From Acidimicrobiia bacterium (GTDB lineage Bacteria > Actinomycetota > Acidimicrobiia > Spongiisociales > ZC4RG35), in assembly GCA_029865445.1 (NCBI GenBank), contig JAOUGY010000171.1, positions 1 through 7,904 on the forward strand: a stretch of 7,904 nt of DNA, written 5' to 3'. Made by a program: the position numbers and the translations under genes. The first letter of the stretch is position 1. Each line of letters starts with the position of its first letter. The notes below the pieces were generated by a model. The model saw nothing but the letters and a program-made list of their open reading frames with translations, did not search any database and had not been told where the DNA came from. Positions 1 through 6,172 of the stretch are shown here, in pieces.

Positions 1-6
1 TGCGGG

Positions 7-24
7 TGTCAGGCGCGCCTGACA
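7..24. promoter_or_regulatory. 18-bp perfect palindrome, candidate operator of the iron importer operon
   Basis: The sequence TGTCAGGCGCGCCTGACA reads identically on both strands over all 18 bases, about 60 bases ahead of the fbpA-like start. Its half-site (TnAGG...CCTnA) is loosely reminiscent of sites bound by DtxR/IdeR-family metal regulators, which commonly control iron uptake in actinobacteria, but it does not match the textbook IdeR box. Its right end contains CTGACA (19-24), five of six bases of a -35 element, so a bound dimer could block polymerase. The symmetry is seen directly; operator function and regulator identity are inferred. A terminator of an upstream gene is an alternative, but there is no T-run after it. 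Confidence 0.5.
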
Positions 25-40
25 TACTCCCAGAGGCATT

Positions 41-60
41 AACACTATCAACGTAGTGTT
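41..60. promoter_or_regulatory. Inverted repeat in the operon leader (second operator or 5'UTR hairpin)
   Basis: AACACTA (41-47) and TAGTGTT (54-60) are perfect inverted copies separated by six bases. In RNA a U-G pair would extend the stem to 8 bp and leave a four-base CAAC loop. It lies between the 18-bp palindrome and the Shine-Dalgarno sequence of the first gene, where the -10 box or transcript start would be expected if CTGACA at 19-24 is a -35 element. No clear TATAAT-like hexamer is present at 16-18 bases spacing, so the promoter itself is uncertain. It could be a second regulator site or a leader hairpin. Confidence 0.35.
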
Positions 61-77
61 TAGAAGCAGCGAATTAC

Positions 78-81
78 GGAG
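78..81 (+). promoter_or_regulatory. Shine-Dalgarno GGAG that decides between two adjacent ATG codons
   Basis: GGAG at 78-81 is followed by two consecutive ATG codons at 85 and 88. The spacer is 3 bases to the first ATG and 6 bases to the second. The second spacing is the normal one, so 88 is preferred as the start of the iron-binding lipoprotein. Confidence 0.6.
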
Positions 82-87
82 ACGATG

Positions 88-1119
88 ATGAAACGCTCGC
101 TCGCGCTGACGGCGGCGCTTGCGCTGATGTTGGTTGCATGCGGCACGGCGACGCCCGCCGATGAGGACACCACGACCCCCATCGGCGAAGACGCCAACCG
201 CAGCCTCACCCTGTATTCCGGTCGATCCGAAGACCTCGTCGCCCCGCTCGTGGAACGATTCGAGTCGGAGACGGGCATCGACGTCGAGGTCCGCTACGCC
301 GGGTCGGGAGAGCTGGCAACGGTGCTGGCCCAGGAGGGGGAATCCACACCAGCGGACGTGTTCTGGTCTCAGGACCCGGCATTCGCCGGAGCGGTCGCTC
401 TCGCCGGTCTCTTTGAACCGCTTCCCGCCGAGATCCTCGACCTGGTCGACGCCAGATACTCGGATGGCGAAGGCCGCTGGGTGGGCGTGACGGCTCGCAA
501 CCGCGTGTTCGTATACAACCCGACATTGGTCGACGCCCTACCCGCCGACATCTGGGCGCTCACCGACCCCGAGTGGAAAGGCCGCATCGGCGTCGCCCCC
601 ACGAACGGCTCGTTCGTGGCATTCGTGTCGGCGATGCTGGCAACCGAAGGTCGCGAAAGGACGCTCGCCTGGCTCGAGGGTGTCGCCGCCAACGAGCCGC
701 AGATCTTCGACGGCAACTCGCCGATCGTGGCAGCAGTCGATGGTGGCGACGTAGACGCCGGGCTCGTCAACCACTACTACCTCCTCCGTCTTGCGGCTGA
801 GCAGAACGGCGCCACCGCCATCAACCACTCGTTCGAGAGCGGCGACCCGGGCGCGCTCGTGATGCCGTCTGGGGCCGGGTTGATCGCCGGCGCCGACAAC
901 CGAGACGAGGCGCTCGAATTCATCGGATTCCTGCTCGCAGAGGAGAGTCAGCGGTACTTCCTCGATGAGGTCTTCGAGTATCCCCTCGTGGACGGAATCG
1001 GCACCCCCGAAGGACAGCTGCCGCTCACCGACCTGCCGACGCTCGACCTCGACCCAACCGCCCTCGCCGAAGTAGTCGATGATGCCACCAGCCTGATCGC
1101 CGAGGCCGGACTCACCTGA
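88..1119 (+). CDS. fbpA: Iron ABC transporter substrate-binding lipoprotein (FbpA/FutA type)
   Basis: Extracytoplasmic receptor that would capture ferric iron and pass it to the permease. The N-terminus (numbered from the ATG at 88) has Lys-Arg, a hydrophobic stretch and a lipobox Leu-Val-Ala-Cys with Cys18 as the lipidation site, so the mature protein is probably membrane-anchored. A polar linker (about 19-38) leads into the YSGRSE motif near 43-48 that opens many iron-binding class members. The Tyr-Tyr pair at 230-231 in the context NHYY matches the tandem tyrosines that ligate iron in FbpA/FutA proteins. The length of 343 aa is normal for the family. The gene is first in a four-gene operon and its stop overlaps the next start by one base (TGATG). 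Family assignment is firm. Ferric iron as substrate is inferred from the tyrosines and the partner genes. An ATG at 85 is an alternative start. Confidence 0.93.
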   Translation: MKRSLALTAALALMLVACGTATPADEDTTTPIGEDANRSLTLYSGRSEDLVAPLVERFESETGIDVEVRYAGSGELATVLAQEGESTPADVFWSQDPAFAGAVALAGLFEPLPAEILDLVDARYSDGEGRWVGVTARNRVFVYNPTLVDALPADIWALTDPEWKGRIGVAPTNGSFVAFVSAMLATEGRERTLAWLEGVAANEPQIFDGNSPIVAAVDGGDVDAGLVNHYYLLRLAAEQNGATAINHSFESGDPGALVMPSGAGLIAGADNRDEALEFIGFLLAEESQRYFLDEVFEYPLVDGIGTPEGQLPLTDLPTLDLDPTALAEVVDDATSLIAEAGLT

Positions 1120-2714
1120 TGGTCGCCGGAACGGCGCAACCGGCCGTGCGTTCGGCGCGGGGCCGGAGGGCATCACCGGTGTTGTGGCTGCTCGCCGGTG
1201 CCGCAGTCCTCCCGTCGCTCATTCCGATCGGGCTGCTGGTGTGGACCACCATCACCGCCGGTGCCGACGCCGGGGGCATACCGGTGAGCCGCTTGGGGGA
1301 GCTCGCGGCGTCGACGGCCGTTCTCGTGGTGGGCGTGACCGTCGGTGCCGGCGTCATCGGAATGGGGACCGCCTGGATCACGACCCGTACCAACCTCCCC
1401 CGCCGGAAGTTGTGGGCGACCCTCGTGTCGGTCCCGCTCGTCATCCCCTCCTATGTCGGTGCGCTGTCGCTGTTGGGCGCCGGAGGCAACCAGGGCGCCC
1501 TCAGCCAGGTCCTGACGGCGATCGGCTTGCCTGCACTCCCACAGATCAGAGGCGGCTGGGCGGCATGGGCGGCCCTCACCCTTTGGAACTACCCGTTCGT
1601 GCATCTGCTCGTGACTTCGGTCCTCACGCGAATGGACCCGGCTCTCGAGGAGGCGGCACGAGGTCTGGGGGCCTCCCGCCGCCGCGCGTTCTTCACGATC
1701 GTGGTGCCGCAGGCTCGGCCCGCCCTGACGTCGTCGATGCTCCTCGTCGCCCTGTACACGTTGTCGGACTTCGGGGCCGTCTCGCTTCTCGGATACGAAA
1801 CGTTCACCCGCGCCATCTACACCCAGTTCCGGGGCCGGATCGACATCACTCCTGCCCTCTTCTTGTCTGGGGTTCTCATGGTTCTCGCACTGGTGCTCGT
1901 TGCCGCCGAACGTCGAGGACGAGGAGCAAAGGTCCTCCGAACGGAGCGGCCGGCCCGATCTCCCAGGATCGTGACACTGTCGCTGCGGCAACGAATCGCG
2001 GCCCGGGTGTTCATGGGAACGGTGGTCGCCGGTGCGCTCGCCCTTCCCGCCGGGGTTCTGGCGTGGTGGGCGGCACGGGGGATCACCGACAACCTCGGTT
2101 CGATTTCTGTCGGTGCCGAGACGGCGAACGCGGTGACGGCGGCCGCCATCGCCGCCATCGTCACCGTCGTGGCGGCGATACCGGTGGGCGTTCTCACCGT
2201 CCGCCATCCCGGACGAGCGTCTGGCCTGCTGGAGTCGGTCACCTGGTCCACCTACTCGCTTCCTCATCTGGCTGTGGGGCTCGGGTTCCTCGTCTTCGCT
2301 CTCCGGGTGGCGCCGTTCGCCTACCAGAGCCTGCCCCTACTGGTGACCGCGTACCTCGCCATGTTCCTTCCCCAGGCCCTCGGCGCCGTCCAATCGGCGC
2401 TGCGCCGGGTGGGATCGCACCTGGAGGAGGCGAGCCGCAGCCTGGGACATCGCCCCTGGGTCGGCTTCCGCAGAGTCGTTCTTCCGGTGATCGCGCCAGG
2501 CATGCTCACCGGCGGAGCACTCGTGTTCCTGACCACGATGAAGGAGCTCCCGGCGACGCTCATGCTGCGGCCGACCGGGTTCGAAACCCTGGCGGTCCGC
2601 ATCTGGAGCACGGCGTCCGAGGGTCTCTACACTCGCGCCAGCGTGGCCTCGCTCGTGCTGCTGACGATCTCGGCCGCCCCGGTGTACATCCTCGTGACAC
2701 GCGACCTGGAATGA
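1119..2714 (+). CDS. fbpB: Iron ABC transporter permease, two fused membrane domains (FbpB type)
   Basis: Inner-membrane channel of the iron importer, 531 aa, in the usual range for FbpB-type permeases that carry two binding-protein-dependent transport domains in one chain. Each half ends with the cytoplasmic EAA loop that docks the ATPase: E177-E178-A179-A180-R-G-L-G184 in the first half and E436-E437-A438-S439-R-S-L-G443 in the second. Hydrophobic segments are dense throughout, including about 19-45, 64-88, 98-120, 148-168, 203-225, 245-262, 297-318 and 337-365, with more in the last third, consistent with about twelve helices. A basic loop (about 263-295) separates the halves. The start ATG overlaps the stop of the binding-protein gene by one base, and the stop overlaps the ATPase start by four (ATGA), which implies translational coupling. 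Family assignment is firm; metal specificity rests on the binding protein. Confidence 0.93.
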   Translation: MVAGTAQPAVRSARGRRASPVLWLLAGAAVLPSLIPIGLLVWTTITAGADAGGIPVSRLGELAASTAVLVVGVTVGAGVIGMGTAWITTRTNLPRRKLWATLVSVPLVIPSYVGALSLLGAGGNQGALSQVLTAIGLPALPQIRGGWAAWAALTLWNYPFVHLLVTSVLTRMDPALEEAARGLGASRRRAFFTIVVPQARPALTSSMLLVALYTLSDFGAVSLLGYETFTRAIYTQFRGRIDITPALFLSGVLMVLALVLVAAERRGRGAKVLRTERPARSPRIVTLSLRQRIAARVFMGTVVAGALALPAGVLAWWAARGITDNLGSISVGAETANAVTAAAIAAIVTVVAAIPVGVLTVRHPGRASGLLESVTWSTYSLPHLAVGLGFLVFALRVAPFAYQSLPLLVTAYLAMFLPQALGAVQSALRRVGSHLEEASRSLGHRPWVGFRRVVLPVIAPGMLTGGALVFLTTMKELPATLMLRPTGFETLAVRIWSTASEGLYTRASVASLVLLTISAAPVYILVTRDLE

Positions 2715-3742
2715 CAGAACAGGCCAACCCCACCATCCGAGCGCGAGAAGTGTCGAAACGATTCGGTAATACGGTCGCGCTCGACGGGTTTTCCCTCGAC
2801 GTGTGGAAGGGCGGATTGCTCACCCTTCTCGGCCCATCGGGCTGTGGCAAGACCACGGCTCTGAGGATCATCGCCGGGTTCGACCGACCCGACAGCGGTT
2901 CCGTGGACCTGAACGGAACACCGGTGGTGAGCCCCGGGTTGTACACGCCGCCCGAGCGACGCTCGGTCGGGATGGTGTTCCAGGACTACGCGCTGTTCCC
3001 CCACATGACGGTGGAGCAAAACATCGCCTACGGACTCGGGAAGGACCGGCGCCACCGGATCGCCGAGGCCCTCGAATTGGTCGGACTGTCTGCCGTCGCC
3101 AAGAGACACCCTCACGAACTATCGGGCGGGCAGCAGCAGCGTGTCGCTCTCGCACGGGCCATCGCCCCCGAACCCGAGGTCATTCTCTTCGACGAGCCCT
3201 TCTCGAACCTCGACGCGACCCTCCGCGATCGGGTTCGTCGCGAACTCCGCTCGATCCTCACCAATGCGGACGCAACCGCCGTCTTCGTGACCCATGACCA
3301 GGAAGAGGCGCTCGCGATGAGCGACGTGGTGGCCGTCATGCGTGAGGGGAGGGTGCTTCAGGCGGCGCCACCGGATCTGCTGTACCGACGACCCGCCGAC
3401 CCGTGGACGGCCGCCTTCATCGGTGACGCCGACTTTCTGGACGGCCACGCCTCCGGTGGCCAGGTAGCCACCGCCGTTGGCGTGTTTCCCACCGATCTCA
3501 CCGGTCGCGTCTCGGTGATGATCAGACCGGAAGCAGTCCGGATCGACCCCGATCCAGCGGGTGCCGCCCGTGTTCTCGACCGCGAGTACTACGGCCACGA
3601 TCAACTGGTGACCGTGGCTCTCGAGAACGGATCGATTGTGCGCAGCCGGATGGGTCCCTGGCCGGTACTCGATGTGGCAACCCCCGTCACCATCTCGATC
3701 GGCGAGACCTCGATCTTTCCCGTACCCGGAGACCCGTCTTGA
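2711..3742 (+). CDS. fbpC: Iron ABC transporter ATP-binding protein (FbpC type)
   Basis: Cytoplasmic ATPase that would drive the importer, 343 aa. All nucleotide-binding motifs are intact: Walker A GPSGCGKTT at 41-49, Q-loop Gln91 in FQDYALFP, signature LSGGQQQR at 137-144, Walker B VILFDEP at 157-163, D-loop SNLD, and the switch His195 in VTHDQEEA. After about residue 240 comes a C-terminal beta-rich domain with the MIRPE motif (270-274), as in the TOBE/MOP-like regulatory domains of FbpC, PotA and similar ATPases. The ATG at 2711 overlaps the permease stop as ATGA. The reading frame stays open for over 1.5 kb upstream of this ATG, but that stretch is arginine/proline-rich shadow over the permease gene and is not coding. 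Polyamine, sulfate or sugar importers use similar ATPases; iron is inferred from the operon. Confidence 0.94.
   Translation: MTEQANPTIRAREVSKRFGNTVALDGFSLDVWKGGLLTLLGPSGCGKTTALRIIAGFDRPDSGSVDLNGTPVVSPGLYTPPERRSVGMVFQDYALFPHMTVEQNIAYGLGKDRRHRIAEALELVGLSAVAKRHPHELSGGQQQRVALARAIAPEPEVILFDEPFSNLDATLRDRVRRELRSILTNADATAVFVTHDQEEALAMSDVVAVMREGRVLQAAPPDLLYRRPADPWTAAFIGDADFLDGHASGGQVATAVGVFPTDLTGRVSVMIRPEAVRIDPDPAGAARVLDREYYGHDQLVTVALENGSIVRSRMGPWPVLDVATPVTISIGETSIFPVPGDPS
3728..3731 (+). promoter_or_regulatory. Shine-Dalgarno GGAG supporting the TTG start at 3739
   Basis: GGAG lies 7 bases ahead of the TTG at 3739, inside the last codons of the ATPase gene. This spacing supports the unusual TTG start, which shares four bases (TTGA) with the ATPase stop codon. 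Confidence 0.6.
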
Positions 3743-4851
3743 CCACCATCCTCGCCGTCGTCGCGGGAACCACCGCCACGTTGTTCGCAGTCGACCTGGC
3801 CCTTGACGCCTGGCGGAAGCGAACCCCCCACGCCATGGCCTACACCGCCGGCATGGCCGCGTTCGCGGCTGCCACCTGGGCTCTGGCGATCGGCGACACG
3901 ACAGGCTGGACGTCCTCCAGCTACCGGGTTTTCTTCCTCTTCGGCACGGTGATCAACGTCATGCTCCTCGCAGTCGGCTCGATGTTCCTCGTGGTCGGCC
4001 GGAGAGCGGGACACGCTTTTCTTCTGTTCACGGGGGCGATCTCGGCCATGGCGACAACGCTCATCACCACGGTCCCGTTCGTCACCGAACTCCCCGCGTC
4101 GGGTGTGCCGGATGACATGTGGGGCCCGGAGGTCGAGTTCGGACCGACGCTGTTCGCCGTGATCGGGGGAGCCGTCGGCGGCACGACGATCATCATCCTC
4201 GGCCTGGTGAGCGCCATCCGCTTCTGGCGAAAGAACCCACGGATCGTGACTGGTAACGCCTTCATCGTCGCCGGCACCCTCGCGGCCGCATCCGGGGGCA
4301 GCCAGCTCGGCTTCCTCGACGAGGCTGCCACCTTCGAGCTGTCACTCATGGCGGCCGCACTCCTCATCTGGATCGGCTACCGGGTGACGCGGTCCGGTCG
4401 CAGTGCCACTCCCCCGTCACCCACCATCGTGCTCGCGGGACCTTCGATCGAGAGCCTGGAGCGGGCGCATGCCGAACTCATGATCGGAAAGCTGGAGCGG
4501 GCGGGGTACCGGGTCATCTGTCCGGCCCGTGACATCGAAGACTGGGGAAACGTGGGGTACACCCCGAAAGAGGCCATGGCCCACACCCGCCGCGCAATCG
4601 ACGGTGCGGAGGCCGTGGTGGTGGACCTGCACCACGGCTATGGGGTTGTGGCGGCCGGATACGCATATGCGGTCGGCGTGCCCGTGCTCATGGCGGCGCC
4701 TGAGGGGACACGCATCCCCCGCCCGCTCCAGGGGATCGCCGACGGCGAAGTGCACTACCGGTCCATCGACGACCTCGTGGACAGACTCGCTCAGATGCTC
4801 CCGCCGGGCGCTCCCGTGGGAATACCCGGCCGAGAAGCGGTCACCCGCTGA
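3739..4851 (+). CDS. Seven-TM membrane protein fused to a nucleoside 2-deoxyribosyltransferase-like domain
   Basis: Function unknown. The 370-aa product has about seven hydrophobic segments (2-22, 33-52, 62-86, 92-114, 135-160, 170-192, 198-216). The motif GWTSSSYRVFFLFG near 56-69 resembles a 7-TM domain that I recall from standalone actinobacterial hypothetical proteins. A Pro-rich linker (about 219-228) leads to a soluble domain at 229-355. It opens with IVLAGP (230-235), has a helix with ERAGYRVICPARD, and contains VVVDLHHGYGVVAAGYAYA (293-311) followed by VGVPV, matching the core of nucleoside 2-deoxyribosyltransferase-like proteins. The enzymes have Glu in the ELGYA motif; here Ala305 stands there, and the acidic residue six positions earlier is His299. 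Catalysis by the usual mechanism is therefore unlikely, and ligand binding or sensing is more plausible. The TTG start overlaps the ATPase stop by four bases, so co-expression with the iron importer is expected. The gene is confident; the fold assignment of the soluble domain is by motif only. Confidence 0.85.
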   Translation: MTTILAVVAGTTATLFAVDLALDAWRKRTPHAMAYTAGMAAFAAATWALAIGDTTGWTSSSYRVFFLFGTVINVMLLAVGSMFLVVGRRAGHAFLLFTGAISAMATTLITTVPFVTELPASGVPDDMWGPEVEFGPTLFAVIGGAVGGTTIIILGLVSAIRFWRKNPRIVTGNAFIVAGTLAAASGGSQLGFLDEAATFELSLMAAALLIWIGYRVTRSGRSATPPSPTIVLAGPSIESLERAHAELMIGKLERAGYRVICPARDIEDWGNVGYTPKEAMAHTRRAIDGAEAVVVDLHHGYGVVAAGYAYAVGVPVLMAAPEGTRIPRPLQGIADGEVHYRSIDDLVDRLAQMLPPGAPVGIPGREAVTR

Positions 4852-5177
4852 GCCGCCCAGATCAGCACCACCCACCCCGCGGCGAGTGCGGTGTGCACGA
4901 GGCGAAACCCGAGCGTGTTCGGCTGGCTCCACACCACCCACAGGGAGCGAACCCAGATGGCCGCCGTCCACAGCGCAAAAACGAGTACCGCCGGCCTTGC
5001 GAACCGACCTGAGATCAGCGCCCATCCCGCCAGGATCCCGACGAGGAGCGAGCCTCCGATGCGAATCCAGGAACCCACGTCGGTAGCCGGGGCCTGGCCC
5101 AGGAGACCGACCCGACCACCCCAACTGACGAGCGTCCAAGCCAGGATCGCCCATCCCACGTTCCGACGTGACATCAT
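4791..5177 (-). CDS. Small four-TM membrane protein of unknown function
   Basis: I do not recognise the family. The 128-aa product has four hydrophobic segments (about 7-27, 36-56, 62-84, 91-110) with basic residues between them (RR near 4-5, R59 and R61, R77, R92), and a Gly/Pro-rich tail. Tryptophan is abundant. Two adjacent ATG codons (5177 and 5174) are possible starts. No Shine-Dalgarno sequence is visible, but TAGCAT (minus strand, 5189-5184) sits exactly where a -10 box would lie for a leaderless transcript beginning at 5177. The gene runs opposite to its neighbours: its 3' end overlaps the 3' end of the 7-TM fusion gene by 61 bases, and its start lies 6 bases from the divergent mobA-like start. 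The helix pattern makes it unlikely to be an accidental reading frame. No function can be assigned. Confidence 0.7.
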   Translation of the reverse strand: MMSRRNVGWAILAWTLVSWGGRVGLLGQAPATDVGSWIRIGGSLLVGILAGWALISGRFARPAVLVFALWTAAIWVRSLWVVWSQPNTLGFRLVHTALAAGWVVLIWAAQRVTASRPGIPTGAPGGSI

Positions 5178-5183
5178 CTGACA

Positions 5184-5798
5184 ATGCTACGACCGATCGG
5201 AGTGCTCCTCGCCGGAGGTGCATCCACACGTATGGGGACCGACAAGGCAGACGTTGCCGTGGCTGGGAAGGCCATGGCAGACTGGGTTCTCGCCGCTCTG
5301 GGTCGGGTGTGCGACCGCGTGGTGGTCGCAGGCCGAGTAGAAGGAATCGGTCCCGTCGAGGGCATCCCCGATCCTTTCGAGGACCGTCGCGGCCCCCTCG
5401 CCGGGCTGGTGGCGGCGCTGGAGCGGGAGGCGGCGCCCGTGCTGGTGGTCGCCACCGATCAGCCCTGGGCGCGCACGGCGACGCTCGAACGCCTGGCAGA
5501 GATGGTGGACGATCTGCCGGTGGTACCCATCGGCCGTGACGGCAGCCGCCAGACGACATGTGCGGTGTACCCGCCCGGCATCCTCTCGGTCGCCCTCGAC
5601 GAACTCCTCGCCGGCAGCTCGATCCAGGCAGTGCTGGACCGGACGGCATTCACACCCGTCCACCCCGACACCTGGCTCGCCTGGGGCGAGGACGGACGGT
5701 CGTGGTACTCGGCGGACACTCCCGACGCCATCGAACACGGCCTGAAGGTGTACGGGCCCCCCGGATCGGATGTGCCCATCGATCAACCGCCGACTTAG
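5184..5798 (+). CDS. mobA: Molybdenum cofactor guanylyltransferase-like protein (MobA)
   Basis: Likely transfers GMP from GTP to molybdopterin cofactor in the cytoplasm, giving the guanine dinucleotide form used by some molybdoenzymes. The N-terminus carries the nucleotidyltransferase signature LLAGGASTRMGTDKA (8-22), then GPLAGL (70-75), ATDQPW (90-95) whose Asp92 matches the metal-binding Asp of MobA-type enzymes, and CAVYPP (126-131). Near the C-terminus, ADTPDAI (177-183) corresponds to the NTP(E/D) motif, with Asp in place of the usual Asn. The length of 204 aa is normal. The start places the signature eight residues from the N-terminus, as expected, yet no Shine-Dalgarno sequence precedes it; a leaderless mRNA is possible. 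Related CTP- or other nucleotidyltransferases (MocA-like) share the signature, so the exact donor and acceptor are inferred. No other cofactor gene lies in the window. Confidence 0.85.
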   Translation: MLRPIGVLLAGGASTRMGTDKADVAVAGKAMADWVLAALGRVCDRVVVAGRVEGIGPVEGIPDPFEDRRGPLAGLVAALEREAAPVLVVATDQPWARTATLERLAEMVDDLPVVPIGRDGSRQTTCAVYPPGILSVALDELLAGSSIQAVLDRTAFTPVHPDTWLAWGEDGRSWYSADTPDAIEHGLKVYGPPGSDVPIDQPPT

Positions 5799-5974
5799 CT
5801 CATCTCACCGGATCACTGGCGTCGTATTGCGTTGATGCTGAAGACACGCTCTGAGCTGGGCGAACGCTGATTGAACGTTTGTCATCACCGTTGGTTCTCT
5901 GGCGTTCTGTTCCGTCCTCCCACGGAAAATCCGCGGAACGCTGGGAACGGCTGCCTTGTTGACAAAGAAACTGC

Positions 5975-5999
5975 GAGAGCCTGACCAGTAGGGGCTCTC
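5975..5999. other. Hairpin in the gap after mobA
   Basis: GAGAGCC (5975-5981) and GGCTCTC (5993-5999) form a perfect 7-bp stem with an 11-base loop. On the plus strand no T-run follows. On the minus strand the stem is followed by a T-rich stretch (TTTCTTTGT), which would suit a terminator for minus-strand transcription, but no minus-strand gene lies close upstream. It is 176 bases beyond the mobA stop, rather far for a terminator of that gene. Confidence 0.3.
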
Positions 6000-6158
6000 T
6001 AATCGCGGCCCCGGCACACGCGGTGTCAACCCAGTATCTGGAATCACATCCACAGTGCCGGATCACGCGCTAGAGAGAATGGGTCCAATCCCTCTAGTGG
6101 AAATTGGCTCGAAGGCCCACGATGCCATCACGTAGATACGTCTGAGCTGGCTGGCAGT

Positions 6159-6164
6159 AGGGGG
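6159..6164 (+). promoter_or_regulatory. Shine-Dalgarno AGGGGG supporting the TTG start at 6173
   Basis: AGGGGG lies 8 bases before the TTG at 6173. It supports TTG as the start of the 184-aa membrane protein; there is no ATG in that frame nearby. Confidence 0.6.
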
Positions 6165-6172
6165 TTGCAGAC

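Larger units (their letters stand above)
5799..6172. other. 374-base gene-free gap of lower GC
   Basis: No credible gene is seen on either strand. The longest open frames (88 and 82 codons, minus strand) overlap one another, lack hydrophobic or motif structure and have no ribosome binding site. The stretch appears less GC-rich than the operon to its left. It contains a TTGACA hexamer (5959-5964) without a convincing -10 partner, a 7-bp hairpin (5975-5999), a shorter inverted repeat GTTCCG/CGGAAC (5909-5914 and 5934-5939), and CTAGAG/CTCTAG (6070-6075 and 6092-6097). No tRNA-like T-arm or integrase attachment core was recognised. Confidence 0.5.

Noticed and set aside
29..40. 12-base sequence CCCAGAGGCATT repeated at 6927-6938
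   Set aside because: About two exact 12-base matches are expected by chance in a window of this size, and the flanks do not match.
538..1176. Minus-strand open frame of 212 codons opposite the iron-binding lipoprotein gene
   Set aside because: Shadow of a clear lipoprotein gene; no motif or ribosome binding site.
1173..2267. Minus-strand open frame of 364 codons opposite the permease
   Set aside because: Composition dominated by Arg, Gly, Asp and His with no motif; it mirrors the permease codons.
1184..2710. Open frame continuous with and upstream of the ATPase gene, which would give an 852-aa protein
   Set aside because: The stretch is Arg/Pro/Gly-rich and lies out of frame over the well-supported permease gene; long shadow frames are common in GC-rich DNA. 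The ATPase begins properly at 2711.
4417..5649. Minus-strand open frame of 410 codons across the fusion gene, the four-TM gene and mobA
   Set aside because: Spans three genes with recognisable structure, is Arg/Pro/Gly-rich and has no domain features.
5940..6060. Possible tRNA in the gap
   Set aside because: No T-arm-like GTTCRANNC with a matching acceptor stem could be found.
5808..6066. Direct repeat CCGGATCAC at 5808-5816 and 6058-6066 bounding part of the gap, considered as target-site or attachment repeats
   Set aside because: Nine-base matches are frequent by chance and no recombinase or element lies between them.
5850..6150. TCTGAGCTGG repeated at 5850-5859 and 6141-6150
   Set aside because: Ten-base repeats are expected many times in a window of this length.
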